A program made the translations under genes and the position numbers. Positions 10,001 to 20,384 of a DNA stretch of 64,000 nucleotides are shown in pieces. Within the stretch, counting starts at the first letter, position 1. Each line of letters begins with the position of its first letter. This stretch comes from Pyronema omphalodes. Lineage: Eukaryota; Ascomycota; Pezizomycetes; Pezizales; Pyronemataceae. The stretch spans positions 1,426,001 through 1,490,000 of the forward strand of contig JAJJXM010000001.1 of assembly GCA_024516155.1 (NCBI GenBank), given 5' to 3'. Below the pieces are notes generated by a model, which ran no database searches, was not told where the DNA came from, and was given only the letters and a program-made list of their open reading frames with translations.

Positions 10001-10736
10001 CGAAATGGACGACTGGGCTGATCTCGTACCTATGGCTGAGTTCGCATACAACAACTCAGTCACAAGCGCAACTGGACTATCACCCTTTTACGCTAACTAT
10101 GGGTTTTACCCAAATACGAGCAACCCTTCGGCAACTGCTGTGCGCAACCCGGCCAGCAAAGCCTACGCCCACTGGATGCATACGATACATGAAGGAGCCA
10201 AGTCAACCCTTCAGAAAACACAAGAACGAATGAAAAAATATGCAGACCAGAAACGACAGGAGGCACCAGAATACCAAGTAGGAGACTTGGTTATGTTAGA
10301 TGGACGCAACATACGAACAAGACGCCCATCGAGGAAGTTAGACCACAAACTACATGGTCCCTTCCAAGTCGAAAAAGTCATTTCCCCAACGGCAGTACGA
10401 CTTACACTCCCACGAAAATGGAAGATACACAACGTCTTCCATACCTCACTACTTGAGCCTTTTAGAGCAGGAACTCGGGCTCCACCAGACACGAATAAGA
10501 TTTTACGGGAGGCAGATGATGTTGAGGGAAGCGAGGAATACGATATCGATGAGATCATGAGCAGCTATAAATCTGGAAATCGAGTATTGTACCTTGTTAA
10601 ATGGCTAGGTTGGCCCAACAAAAAAGACTGGACGGCAGAACCATTCGACAATTTTTCAGTAGGAGGTCAGGAGAAGTTACGAGAGTTTCATCTCAAGTAT
10701 CCTGATTCTCCGAGGGACTACCGACTCAAGGATTAA
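7026..10736 (+). CDS. pol: Retrotransposon Pol polyprotein (PR-RT-RNaseH-IN-chromodomain)
   Basis: This replication polyprotein has no ATG of its own near the start and is open from 7026 in the -1 frame relative to gag. Numbering from 7137: aspartic protease with LLDTGST (D55); reverse transcriptase with LCVDYRGINK, MPFGLSNAPATFQ and the catalytic YIDD at 394-397; RNase H with ETDASDFALG and HDKELLAIVD; integrase with an HHCC zinc motif (ending CLECQKD), catalytic Asp at ~841 and ~902 (SDRDSRF) and Glu at ~939 (DGQTERLN). A C-terminal chromodomain at ~1130-1190 includes LYLVKWLGWPNKKDW. Chromodomains of this class direct integration to marked chromatin. All catalytic residues are present and no frameshift or internal stop is seen. 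Confidence 0.97.
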   Translation, partial: GVGFLRSSRAASPEEEECTSDAENIICSGTKRKISDSLESTKTKLRRTDKGTSSKGTKMEAVVPPHHGKRPIINMVLTWSKNKFRTVRVLLDTGSTSALLDKGFVQTYKIPTVKRDQPLQIRNFNNEVVAGAGEFFTVPFMLQHKQHFAAESFEVAPLDSDCDVILPYWWMAKHQPCNMWGESNNISFTTPRCTEHCTKAQASTFSLKVDRRVLDHPEASVIGHISAVATKEELSEALQQVPEKFRKWINIMTKEAADKLPEHKPYDHAIDLKEGETPPWGPVYALNEVELETLREWLKEMLRTGKIRPSKSPAAAPILFVPKPHGRGLRLCVDYRGINKITIANRYPLPLMSELQDRVRGARFFTKMDLKNGYHLIRIKEGDEWKTAFRCRYGLYEFLVMPFGLSNAPATFQDMMNHIFRDMLDQGVIAYIDDVLIYAETEEEHDKLVKEVLKRLEENGLVISPEKCVWGTNKVEFLGYIISEKGIEMAKDKVETVLVWEPPKSLKETQGFLGFANFYRRFIKDFSRICRPLTESTKGDPKKWEWTVAMELAFDELKQRFTRAPILGHFDPKKVCIVETDASDFALGAVLSQKGEDGKLHPIAFHSRKFTPAEINYEIHDKELLAIVDSFKIWRRYLEGAMHTVQVFSDHQNLEYFTTTKVLNRRQARWAQELAGIDFKIFYRPGNKNGKPDALSRRPEFRPEKGGGEDQPITTILHKQHFASISAISSGGEGTSFIVSSARLNSIPSVKWSGEFLKMVKDAGELDENYKKAAQKIKDPLTIEDGIIYRKEKLWVPKDLVNMVLESEHDSKIAGHFGQDKTIELIRRNFWWPRMDEKIIEYVQSCLECQKDKTARHQKYGMLQPLELTYAPWQSIAMDFITDLPESNGCDQLWVIVDRFTKMAHFIPLQKDGKTTADLARIFAKEIWKLHGLPKDIVSDRDSRFTSTTWKAFLGTLGIKPRMSTAFHPQTDGQTERLNQTIEAYLRSFVNHEMDDWADLVPMAEFAYNNSVTSATGLSPFYANYGFYPNTSNPSATAVRNPASKAYAHWMHTIHEGAKSTLQKTQERMKKYADQKRQEAPEYQVGDLVMLDGRNIRTRRPSRKLDHKLHGPFQVEKVISPTAVRLTLPRKWKIHNVFHTSLLEPFRAGTRAPPDTNKILREADDVEGSEEYDIDEIMSSYKSGNRVLYLVKWLGWPNKKDWTAEPFDNFSVGGQEKLREFHLKYPDSPRDYRLKD
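7035..7041 (+). promoter_or_regulatory. Likely -1 ribosomal frameshift site at the gag stop
   Basis: The gag frame ends with a T5 run overlapping the stop codon (TTT TAA). The pol frame is the -1 frame and is open only from 7026, after two consecutive TGA codons at 7020-7025, so the shift must occur between 7026 and the stop. A phenylalanine tRNA on TTT can re-pair one base back on TTT and read TTA next. This is not a textbook X XXY YYZ heptamer, so the mechanism is inferred from the small overlap. Confidence 0.6.
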
Positions 10737-10907
10737 GGCTTAATGTTTTTCCCCACGAGGTTTTCATTAGGTCGAGTTGGTAGTAGGATGTAGGGGCTGG
10801 AGGACTACATCTATAATTGATCACTAAGTCACTTGGCTGCGGCGAGGTGGGATCACAGAATGATAAGCTACTTGCTTCGGGACGAAGCTTGAACAGGGGG
10901 GAGGTGG
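10737..10907 (+). other. Element 3' untranslated spacer with polypurine tract
   Basis: This is a 171-base non-coding stretch between pol and the 3' LTR. Its last ~16 bases (about 10892-10907) are purine-rich (AACAGGGGGGAGGTGG) and abut the LTR start. That is where a polypurine tract primes plus-strand DNA synthesis. Confidence 0.8.
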
Positions 10908-12264
10908 TGTCACACCCTATATTGTGTGAGTATAGAATAGGTAACATGTATAACATTTAGAGAACATGGCAAACTCGACAGGAGAATGAATAATAAGGTT
11001 AGTATTCCCGGGCCGGAACCCCCTGAGGAGCTCCAGCTAGCCACGTCACGTGATTCGTGACTTTCCGAAAGGACCTCACGAGGATCCCGGCCCGAGGCGT
11101 CGCTACCTGTTATTCACGGTCAGTTTGGGAGGATCACAGATGGATGGGAACGAGGAACAACTTACCTCAAGGGTGTCGACTTACCCATGAGAAAACTACA
11201 AACGACGCTGATGGAGACAGAAGACGACGGCGAAGGGACACCTCCTTATACTTGAGGTTGTGTTCCACCAAGCACGGCTACCAGAGGGCTTGCAAGAGAA
11301 GGGAATTCTCAAGACAGTGCAAGGCAGACGAATAGGATCATCCGAGGTCTGAGTTGGACGGAGAGTCGGCCAAGGAATAAGGCAGAGTCTAGTCAGCCAA
11401 CAGGAGTGGAGCTCAGGACAAGGGTCAAGATTGCGTCAGCATGAGACGACGTTCTGCAGCAGGGAACACCACTCAGGGAAACTGTTGGGTGGAACTGATA
11501 TGACGCGACCTTAGGCCAATGACTACCAACTGCAAGATAAGGCGGCGTTTGCATACACACCAGGGTGTGGCTGCGCGCAAGTGCGCGCAGGTGGGGCAAA
11601 TGACATCACACAAGAATGTGACGGGGCAGTGCGCTCCGGTAAGGCATAGTCTGCCTTATGATGTCAGATTCCTTCACTCGCAATCGAGATTCTCTAGGGA
11701 GATCTATGATCAAGACGACTCATAAGATATATGACTCACATGTCATTATCAGAGGAGTCACTGCATTATGCGCTCAAGTGGAGTAACCCTCCACTAGGCG
11801 CTTAACCCCAAAACGTGATTGGAAGGTGTGGTAGCACGGCAAGGAATGTCAAGGATTAATCTGACACGAGGGTCATCATGCAAGTGAGCAATTAATATAA
11901 TTGCGCATGCAGCATGATGCGAGCCATCAGCAGATTTGTCAAAGAATTGACTCACGTCTTATCTCCTAAGCTGAGTTTGGAAGTTGGTTCCCTTGGGAAG
12001 TCTGGGCGAACTTGTAGACGAAAGTCTATAAAAGACCCCAAGTCTTCCCACCGTCTCCTCCAGCATCAGCAACCTGATCTCTACCTGCGACGTTACCTAT
12101 CTACACCAGTTACCTCAAGAGAGACCCTTAAGTTTATTCGGCCTGTGATCGATTAGTTAACTTCCTGGCTTTCTGAGAAAAATCTATTAGTTTGATATCT
12201 TTCGAACGAAGCGAAACTGATCGAACAAACCTCTGTATTGAAAGCCTCAATACCCAGGTTCACA
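10908..12264 (+). repeat. 3' long terminal repeat
   Basis: Same 1,357 bases as the 5' LTR, read side by side with no difference noticed. It is followed by the second GCTCT (12265-12269). Confidence 0.97.
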
Positions 12265-12269
12265 GCTCT
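12265..12269. repeat. Right target-site duplication (GCTCT)
   Basis: Matches 3372-3376 exactly; together they mark the insertion ends. Confidence 0.9.
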
Positions 12270-14486
12270 TCCATACAAGCTAATCTCCATTGATTCCAGT
12301 CCTACACTGCTCCCCTGCGCTCACCTACCCAGGGAGATAACTAGCTGTTGCGATCACATTCCCTATACTCTTACCCTGCATAGCTGATAATGCTGTATGT
12401 CGGACGAAATCGAAGGGGAAATGCCGGAGGAAGTAAAAGTTGTCTATGAGGTGGTTCTGAATGACTCACGGAAAAAAATCGATATACTTCTATACAAGAA
12501 TTTGTGGGATTTTTTGTTTGCAATGAGCACCGATATTTGTTAAGAAATACAGGTGCGGCTTGGTGAGCAGGCAAATGATTATCATGAGGATTTGTTTTAT
12601 TTCATGTCATGTTTGAATTGCAAAATTAATATGATAACCCATGGCCATTTTTTTTTTTCTTTTTGTCTCAGGGCGACATTCCGTCCATTTGATGGAATGC
12701 AATGTAGAATTCACCGAAGCCTCCTTGTATGGTCGGTTTAAATTAACATCATTTACAATTGATGGGACCATTTGCCGAATGCCGAGAGTTTTTATGCAAC
12801 AGGCCGTTATATCTTCTGGCTTTATAACTGTGATGGATTAAACCTTGAATAACCTACCCGGTGCATAAAGATTTTGGTGGGGCATGGTTATAACATATGC
12901 AATTTGTATGGCAGACATGTACCATAGGGATGACAGCATGACAGAATGCCAGAAACCACAAAGTTCCAGAAATTCCCAAGTTCCAGAAATTCCAGAAGCC
13001 CCCCACCTTCCCCCCCCCCCCCCCCCCCCCCGATAATACTCTCCAGCCAAGCCATAATGCACCAGCAGTAGGTGGTGACCATGGTGCTATGATCAATCAA
13101 TCAAATCAAACAACCAGCTAACCGATAAACGCTAACACAAGACAAGATGAGTTTCCACAAAACGAACGGACCTTCTTTGAAATGTCTGTATTTTGTTTTT
13201 GTCTGTGTTTTATTCTTGTCTTCATCTTCCGCGTGGGGAGCGTGTGGGCCGAAGTTTGAATTTTATTTACCTGGACACAGGAATAGAAACGGGAATGAGA
13301 ATGGGGCTAGAGGGATTTAGTTAGCATGGAAATTGGAATTGGGGTCGCTGGGAATAAGGGGGGACACATGGCAGTGGACTGGACTGTGGATTGTGGACTG
13401 TGGACTGTGGGTACTGTGGATTATTGTTGCATCTTAGCATTGTATGATGAGCATTGCGGCGATCATTAGGTGTTAGGTGCTCGTTGGAACTTAGGTGTTA
13501 GGTGTTAGGTGTTAGCCCGCTGCTCGAGTTCCTTTCCAGCGTTGAGAGCTCACGAAGCTGAAGTTCAAAGTTCAAAGTTCGAAGTTTGAACGCCTCAATC
13601 CGATCTAATCCAATCCAATTTGTTCCAACCCAAGCTACCCTAATCTAATCTAATTCCAATTGTAATTCAATACAATCCACAATCCACAATCCATAACAAC
13701 ACACGCCAGATAATTTCATCCAGCTCAGTTCAGTTCAGTTCGGCCAGTTTGATTGACTGATTGAAGCAACCAGTTCAACCATTTCAGTCATGTCGTTCAT
13801 TCTTTCTTTGATTTCAAGACTTTAACATACCATACACACCTGTCACCAATACTTCCAATAATACTCCCAATAGTTCGCCAACCACTACTACTACTGCCAC
13901 CACTACCCACTACTACCGCTACCGCCTAAGTAATTAAATAAGGTATCGACTGGACCGGACTGGACTGGACTGGACTAGAAATCGTTACTTTGTGCCTCTG
14001 GCTTCGTTCGTTACTTCGGGCTTCGGGCTTCGTCTCGCCTCGTCTCGTTACTCACTACAACACAACACAAACCAGCTCCTGACGTCGCAACAAAAGAACG
14101 AGGAGTGGTCGTAATTGGCCCTCCCGAAAGCAACAACACCCGCGAACACACACAAAAGAAACTTAGCACCAAGCAACCAAGCACACGCAGGAATACAGGG
14201 AGACAGGCACGAAAACAGGCAAGAGCAGGAAGGCGCGAAGGAACGGAAGCAAGCAAGCAGACAGGCACGCTGCACACTGCACACTGCACAATCCCTCCCT
14301 CACATCATATCATAGCATATCATAGTATTGCATTGAGAAGGAAGCGCGCCGAAAGCTACAGCGACAGTAACAGCGACAGCGACGAGCGATAACCACCCTA
14401 CCTACTTACCTACCTACCTACCTCCACCGTCCATCGTTCATAGCTCACCGTCCTTCGTTCTTCGTTCACCAGGTTCCGCGTCCGTA
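12270..14486. other. Intergenic DNA and probable 5' leader of the next gene
   Basis: No gene is supported. The stretch holds a C22 tract at 13010-13031, GTGGACT repeats near 13378-13420, a seven-base GGTGTTA array near 13480-13515, and AAGTTCAA repeats near 13562-13590. GGACT repeats lie near 13950-13978 and a CCTA/CTAC array at 14394-14425. From about 14000 the sequence turns pyrimidine- and CA-rich, as in long fungal 5' leaders. TTCACCAG at about 14465-14472 could be the acceptor of a leader intron. Confidence 0.6.
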
Positions 14487-17390
14487 ATGGCGACTACTGA
14501 TACGAAAGATCCTACCTCGGATACTACTACTTCCTCCCCTGTATTAGTTTCAGCACCCTCTACAACATCCTCGACAGAGTCTTTAACCAAGTCCACGACG
14601 AAATCCTCGTCGCATTCGAAAGTTCCCCCTGCGCTATGTCTCGACTTTTCGAATTCCGATGTCGGCGCGGATAGCGAATTTGATTTATCGGGGATGCTGG
14701 AGCAACTTGGAGGGGGAACGACATCTTCTGCTTCTACACCCGGAGAATCAAAGCTAGATGGAAACGGACTTGGAAGATCGAATAGTAAAGCTACTACTGG
14801 AGGGCTGGAAAGAGCGATGAGTACAAAGTCGACTGGTGTTGCTTCGAATAGCGATAACTCTGGTATCGTCACCATGCGTGTTCAGGAGTTTGAAGGTATT
14901 AGAAAGTCGATCTTGGTCGCGCCTAGTATTAGGAGTATGGCGTCGGCTCCAAGGTCCCCCAATTTAAATGGTGGGTTTGCGAGGAGTTTAAAGGAGGGTT
15001 ATGAAATGGCTGGTCAGGAGAGACATGTGGATGAAGATGGGGAAGGGAGCTCTACAACCGATGACCGTCAGTGGGAGCGTGTCTCAGTTGCTGAGGTCAG
15101 AGAGGAGCAGGAGAAGCAAGCTGTGCAGAAAGAGGAAAAGAAGGAAGTTGAGATCTTACAGGACCACGAGGGTAAGCGGGAGGTAGCTGCGGCTGCGGAT
15201 AAGATTGGACAGAAGAAGAACGAACCAGAAGTCAAGGAGGACTACAAAATCGACTTTTCGTTCGACGGCAGCTCTATTGATTACTTCCCCGATATTTCAG
15301 CTGGAAAGACCAGCTATCAACAGGAAAAGCAAGAGCGAGAAACTCACCCTGCATACAGAGCTCCTTTACAACTACCGGAGGTCCCGGAAGAACGTCCTTC
15401 TTCAGCTGCTGCTGACTTTTTCCCCGACTTTGACGGCGTACATTTTTCCCCCGAAAGTGTCACTCCTCCTCCTGGTTCAACATCAGCTCCTCCTCAGCGC
15501 CCTCAATACGATCCTCCCTACGCCGACCAATCACGGCGTATCTCTAACGCCAGCCCCCTCACCTCCACATCTAACAATAGCCGCGACTCTGGTCTTGTCT
15601 ATTATCCCGCTCCTGTTCCTGCAGTTTTGAATCTGCCCCCTTTAATGGCTAAGGACTCTAAGGCACGGTCCCGACTTTCAAAAGTACAGAAGCGAGCATC
15701 ACAACAGATTCTCCTCGACGTAGCAATCGGTGACGAAAAACGTCGCTCAACTCTTGATCCTGACGGTGCACAAACACCCCCTACCCCAAGAAGATTATCA
15801 AACCTCCCACCTGCTCTAAGAGCGTCAGCTTATTTCGACACCATGGCTCCTACCTTTTCAGGACCACACTTGGAGTTGAAGGAATCTTCAGCTGTCGCAA
15901 CTCTCGACAGCATTTTAGATGCCTCGGCTTCTGCCCCTCCAGCTGCTTTCACAGATCACCCAATGACTGGTACCACGAGCACTGCACATCTCCCCCGCGA
16001 CTACCGGCAATCAGTCTCCATGAACGTCACTCACCACCCCGGTGACAGTCGTCCCGGCAGCGTAGTTGGTGATGCACAATACCTACAGAACCCACCCCAG
16101 CATCAATTACGGCAATCTGCTTCCTTCGAAGCTCGTGAGGCGGCATTGGGTAGCAACATGGATAATCTCCACTCTGCACCAACCACACTATTGGCGGAAT
16201 TAGAGTCACGAAAAGCTCAGCAAAAAAGCAGAGCACGTACCGCGGCCTCTGCATTCCCCAGCGGTGTCCGCTCAACTTTACTCGAACTTGATGCAGTTGC
16301 CCAAGTTCAAGTCACCACCCGCAAGAATCGCAGAACTTACCTAGCTTGGGAAGATCCAGAGATGGAGGCAAACCAAGGTGAAGACGAGGATATCCCGCTT
16401 GGAGCACTATTCCCAGGAGCCGGTGCTAGAGGTGCCGGACGTGGTGCGTTTGCTGGTGATGAAGATATTCCATTGGGCTTGCTTATGCAGCGAGAACAAG
16501 AGGAGGGTGAAACCCTAGCTCAACGAAGGGCAAGATTACAAAAAGCCAAGGCACCTCAACTTCCCTCACCGGATATACCCAAGGAGGAGGAGGAAGAAAC
16601 ATTAGCACAGCGAAGAGCACGGTTACAAAAGGAGAAGAGCTCATTCGGTGATGGAAGTCTCGGCCTAGATCTCAACTTTGGCAGCAGCGTCCAACCAACA
16701 CCACAACCCACTCCACCCCCGGAAGAAGAATCCCTAGCCCAACGTCGCCGTCGTCTCAAAGAAGAAGAAGAGCGCCGAAAACGCGCCGAAGAAGCCCGTC
16801 ACGTCCAAGCAGAAGTCCGAAAACGTCAAACCATGATGTCACAACACAGCTCCATGCTTTCTCCGGGTATGCTCCAACAAGGAAACCGCACCTCTATGAT
16901 GTCTCTAGGAGGTGGAGGAGGCATGCAAATGAACCGTCCATCAACAGGAGGTCCCAGCGGTGGCCTCGTAAACCAAATCGGTGGCTCAATGCTTAGACCT
17001 CAAATGTCAACCGGTAATCTCCGCCCGCAAATGAGCCTGGGAAATCTTAGACAGAGACAAAGTATGATGTCCATGGCGGGTATGCAGGCTATGCCTGGTA
17101 TGCCTATGGGTCAGATGGGTCCTGTTCCTGGTATGGGAATTGGTGGAATGCCAGGACAAATGCAGATGGGTATGGGTATGGGAATGGGGATGGGAATGGG
17201 AATGCCGGGTCAAATGCAAATGGGCATGCCGGGTCAAATGGGGATGGGAATGCCGATGATGCCCCAGGGTATGACCTATGGTGCTATGGCTATGCCAGGT
17301 GCTATGGGAATGATGACCCAGCAACAGGAAATGGAGATGACAAATAGACAAAGAGAAATGGTCGAGAGGTGGAGAGCAAGTGTTATGTAG
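14487..17390 (+). CDS. Large disordered protein with LAQRR repeats and Met/Gly-rich tail
   Basis: A single uninterrupted 967-residue frame. I do not recognise a named family. Residues 1-600 are low-complexity (Ser/Thr/Pro, then Glu/Lys, then Pro-rich) with scattered possible phosphosites. A conserved-looking core at ~610-770 holds KNRRTYLAWEDPE, two copies of a DEDIPLG motif (~632 and ~658), and three copies of a charged helix of the form ETLAQRRARLQ (~677, ~707, ~750). Residues ~790-955 are Met/Gly/Gln-rich with GMGMGM and MPGQM runs, then a short helix (NRQREMVERWRASV). DIPLG and QRR-type repeats occur in many filamentous-fungal proteins of unknown role; cytoskeletal or polarity scaffolding would be a guess. 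The ATG follows an in-frame leader with no better start. Confidence 0.85.
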   Translation: MATTDTKDPTSDTTTSSPVLVSAPSTTSSTESLTKSTTKSSSHSKVPPALCLDFSNSDVGADSEFDLSGMLEQLGGGTTSSASTPGESKLDGNGLGRSNSKATTGGLERAMSTKSTGVASNSDNSGIVTMRVQEFEGIRKSILVAPSIRSMASAPRSPNLNGGFARSLKEGYEMAGQERHVDEDGEGSSTTDDRQWERVSVAEVREEQEKQAVQKEEKKEVEILQDHEGKREVAAAADKIGQKKNEPEVKEDYKIDFSFDGSSIDYFPDISAGKTSYQQEKQERETHPAYRAPLQLPEVPEERPSSAAADFFPDFDGVHFSPESVTPPPGSTSAPPQRPQYDPPYADQSRRISNASPLTSTSNNSRDSGLVYYPAPVPAVLNLPPLMAKDSKARSRLSKVQKRASQQILLDVAIGDEKRRSTLDPDGAQTPPTPRRLSNLPPALRASAYFDTMAPTFSGPHLELKESSAVATLDSILDASASAPPAAFTDHPMTGTTSTAHLPRDYRQSVSMNVTHHPGDSRPGSVVGDAQYLQNPPQHQLRQSASFEAREAALGSNMDNLHSAPTTLLAELESRKAQQKSRARTAASAFPSGVRSTLLELDAVAQVQVTTRKNRRTYLAWEDPEMEANQGEDEDIPLGALFPGAGARGAGRGAFAGDEDIPLGLLMQREQEEGETLAQRRARLQKAKAPQLPSPDIPKEEEEETLAQRRARLQKEKSSFGDGSLGLDLNFGSSVQPTPQPTPPPEEESLAQRRRRLKEEEERRKRAEEARHVQAEVRKRQTMMSQHSSMLSPGMLQQGNRTSMMSLGGGGGMQMNRPSTGGPSGGLVNQIGGSMLRPQMSTGNLRPQMSLGNLRQRQSMMSMAGMQAMPGMPMGQMGPVPGMGIGGMPGQMQMGMGMGMGMGMGMPGQMQMGMPGQMGMGMPMMPQGMTYGAMAMPGAMGMMTQQQEMEMTNRQREMVERWRASVM

Positions 17391-17836
17391 ACATCTGGGA
17401 CTCTAGAAATTTAATACTCCGGGGAAAATTTTTCTGTTTTTGTGGTTTTTTTTTGTTTGTTTGCTGAGATTGAGGGATTTGGTTGGTTTATTTTGTTACT
17501 ATATAGGATATTATATAATTTTCTTTTTCTTCCTTTTGTGTTTTGTGTGTTTTGTGTTTTTGTGTTTTTGTGTTAAGCATTTTTTGGTTGGTTGCTGGTT
17601 GCTGGTTGGTAAGGAGGATACATTGTTTTTTTTTTCATTGTTTTTTACTATTTTCTGTTTTACTATTTATTGTTTATTATTCTTTTTGTCTCTTTCTTTT
17701 TTTCTTACTGTGAGCGTTGAGGGTTGGGGTTTGAGGGTTGTCAGTTTGTTTATATTGAGCTTGACTTTTTTTTTTGATAGCTTTTTGGCATTTGTGTTTA
17801 GCGGCGAGATATATACCAATTTGGAAAGGCACTTTC
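17391..17836 (+). other. T-rich 3' flank of the preceding gene
   Basis: Very T-rich on the plus strand with repeated TTTTTG and TTGGTTGC motifs, as expected of a fungal 3' UTR and terminator region. No ORF is supported. Confidence 0.55.
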
Positions 17837-18019
17837 GGTGTTGATGTTATGGGCATTTTTTTCTTTTTCCTTCTTTTTTTTTTTTGGATTACAAACGCAA
17901 AGCAGGAGGGGTTGGAGAGAGTAAAAAATAAAATTCAGATCAATTCCTTTTTTTTTTTTTTTTTTTTTGAAGTTTTGTAATAGTTACCGGGATTTATATC
18001 TGAGAATATCGATTTGATT

Positions 18020-18052
<33 letters not shown>

Positions 18053-18898
18053 CGGTTGAATTTGGGTGTTGGTTGAATTGGGGTGTTGGTTGAATTGTGT
18101 GTACTTTGATATCGTGTTTTTTTTTTTTTTTTTTTTTTTTTTGATATGTTGTTATTGTTTACGGATCGCTTGGTTCTTGTGGTGTGGTTGCTTTGGAATA
18201 TGGTGAAGACGGACGGATTAAAGCGAGGGGACCGGGGTGGGGAATTGGGGAATTTGTGGAGTATGTGGAGTATGTGGGATTTTAGAAGTATCATAAGTAT
18301 CATAAGTATCATAAGTATCATAAGTATCATAAGTATCATAAGTATCATAAGTATCATAAGTATCATAAGTATCATAAGTATCATAAGTATCATAAGTATC
18401 ATAAGTATCATAAGTATCATAAGTATCATAAGTATCATAAGTATCTAACAACAACTATCAAAACAGACCTCCCGAAAGCTCTCAATCTCTCAATCCCGCT
18501 ATATAATATTCCCGGCATTCAATCTTCCACACAATCAGCCAGCCCATTATCAGTAATCAGTGCCTAAACGCTATATCACATACATCCCCATCTCCAGATT
18601 AAAGTTTGGGTTCATAAATAATTTGAAATCTATGGAATCTTAATGATACAACATCATACCATGTCCCATATCCCATATCCCATATCCCATATCCCATATC
18701 TTCCACCACGTACCCATACACCCATGCATTCACGCCCCCACGCCCTCATATACGCACATACCCATAATCCATCATCTCACCAAACTTCTATCCATACCTC
18801 ACATCCCACAATTTCTATCACAATCCATAAAAAGAATCATCAAGCCTTCAAGTCCTCAAGTCCTCAAGTCCCCAAGCCCCCAAAGTAACCCTCTCTAA
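17837..18898. repeat. Direct repeat C1 (left bracket of copy A)
   Basis: This block is paralogous to 24677-26130 in the same orientation. Shared landmarks in order: GATGTTATGGGCA; a T tract; GGATTACAAACGCAAAGCAGG; TCAGATCAATTCC; GATATGTTGTT; GATCGCTTGGTTCTTGTGG; a minisatellite; CTCAATCTCTCAATCCC; CACCACGTACCCATACACCC; and CAATCCATAAAAAGAATC. The two copies differ by scattered substitutions and by which minisatellite expanded. It contains no supportable gene. Confidence 0.88.
18286..18445. repeat. 9-bp minisatellite (ATAAGTATC), about 17 units
   Basis: A near-perfect array of ATAAGTATC. A 9-bp period is a multiple of three, so long frames of Ile-Ser-Ile or Tyr-Asp-Thr repeats appear on both strands; these are artefacts. 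The paralogous position in C2 has essentially one unit. Confidence 0.97.
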
Positions 18899-18901
18899 AT
18901 G

Positions 18902-19125
18902 ATCTTTGTTACGGTGATTATGATCAGGCAGCTGCTCGATCAACAACCTAAACTAAGTTAGTATCTCTGTTCAAACCGTAGGGAAACAGGACGCACTGTA
19001 TACTTCCCCGTATCTTAGCCACTGGGTCATCAATGAGCGATAACAGTAAACCAGTATTTCCCTAAATTCTAGGGGATTCTTCCAAAGTCGCTTTGAGCTG
19101 ATGTATATCATTGGAAATCCTATCT
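18902..19125 (-). pseudogene. Exon remnant of gene X (full copy at 27.7-28.8 kb)
   Basis: On the minus strand this matches the internal exon of gene X in copy B (around 28174-28397) and ends abruptly at both sides, with no other exon of X nearby. The equivalent of ATG in B is TTG here. The break at 19125/19127 is the deletion junction relative to copy B. It is a fragment without its own promoter or stop context. Confidence 0.75.
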
Positions 19126-19323
19126 CAAAGTGATGGAGATACTGCGATAGGCGTCAAGATCTTACCGGATGTACCAGATGAAAAGAGGGGTAGGTAAATA
19201 ATGTTATTCATGGAAATGAAGAAGTACTGATAATCAGACATTGGAATAACTGTCTCAAGACTGGCCTAATGCCAAGTTCTCTAAATAAAAGTTGTAAATG
19301 CACAGATATAATCAATCATAATC

Positions 19324-19521
19324 TTATGTCTCTTCTGTTCCAATGTTGTATAATTCCATCTCATCCGCATAATCTCCAGCACATATTGTATCAGTACAGC
19401 TGTTACCTGTATTCACTGGAAAATAATCCCTGTCTTTGGAATCCTTTCGTGTTCTGAGCTGAATAGTTCTTCTTAGACAGTTATTACTAGCATAAACTCT
19501 ATAAACAGCCCTTTCATTCAA
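19324..19521 (-). CDS. Short conserved ORF, copy A (65 aa)
   Basis: A 65-residue frame starting MNERAVYRVYASN and ending YNIGTEET. The copy B counterpart (29869-30066) has the same length, start and stop, with only a few amino-acid changes. The sequence is charged and not low-complexity. The frame is closed by TGA just before the ATG, so it could be a small gene or the last exon of a larger one. Conservation alone is weak evidence because the whole duplicate is ~95% identical. No family recognised. Confidence 0.3.
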   Translation of the reverse strand: MNERAVYRVYASNNCLRRTIQLRTRKDSKDRDYFPVNTGNSCTDTICAGDYADEMELYNIGTEET

Positions 19522-20384
19522 ACATATGGCTTACAAATTGTCGGTGACTTTAAGCTCAAGTACCCCCAGGACTTTCGCCCGGGGAGGGAGGGGGGGTGAG
19601 AAACAGCAGCAGGGGCGTTTGATCAAGGTCATCAACCTTTCACACCGCGATCGGTGAAGTATCCAAAGCATTAACAACACCCTCTATTTCTTTCCTCGTT
19701 ATTTCTATTCGCCTTGCAGCAAATGATATAATCGTTTACGCCAGCGGCCTACCATTCAGTCATCATGAAAACAAATTTCTCGGAACTTAAAAGCTTTACT
19801 GTAGTCACCCCGTATTAAATCAGCATACCCTCCGTCAAAGGCTGGGAGCTTTAGCAAGTATTTCAGATGTGACATGTTGAAGGAGAATCAAGGAGGGTCA
19901 TTGATATTCCGGTACATACAGGAAATACAGGAAATACACAAGTTTCACTGCATATGTTTTGTCTTATAGCTGTCAAATAGGGAATGAAGGCTACATACGA
20001 GGCATCCCGAAACTGGTATGAAGCATAATAAGCCAGTCTCAACGGTGGATTTTGCCTGAAACTTTGAGCCTGGTTGATCCTTGCTGGTATTTGCTGCGGT
20101 TCCTACCATCGAGAAAACGTGTGCAGTGATAGCATTAGTAACAGTAAATCATGTATGCTATTGATGGCTCATGGTTTATGAGACACCTGTGCAGTGCCCG
20201 GAGTCATGGCGGTAGAAATATTAGAGATACAGAAAACAGTACCGTATAGAAAATATCAGACACAAAAGCGTTAGAGTTAGCGAAGCTCTTTCAGGAAAAC
20301 TTATTTTGGACACCTCACGATAGCTGGAGAAATAAAAAGGGAAGGAAAAAGTACTCACCGAGCGACACAACCATAACGTAGATA

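Larger units (their letters stand above)
3377..12264 (+). mobile_element. Complete Ty3/gypsy chromodomain retrotransposon
   Basis: An 8,888-bp element with two 1,357-bp LTRs that start TG and end CA, a matching GCTCT duplication on both sides, a primer-binding site just inside the 5' LTR, and a purine tract just before the 3' LTR. Gag carries a CCHC knuckle. Pol is ordered protease, reverse transcriptase, RNase H, integrase, chromodomain, which is the Metaviridae order with the chromovirus signature. Both reading frames are unbroken. The LTRs look identical when read side by side, so insertion was recent and the element may be active. No C-to-T (RIP-like) decay is apparent. Confidence 0.97.

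Noticed and set aside
17935..18454. Ile-Leu-Met, Ile-Ser-Ile and Tyr-Asp-Thr repeat ORFs
   Set aside because: Translation of the 9-bp ATAAGTATC array and flanking poly-T; the paralogous C2 lacks the array.
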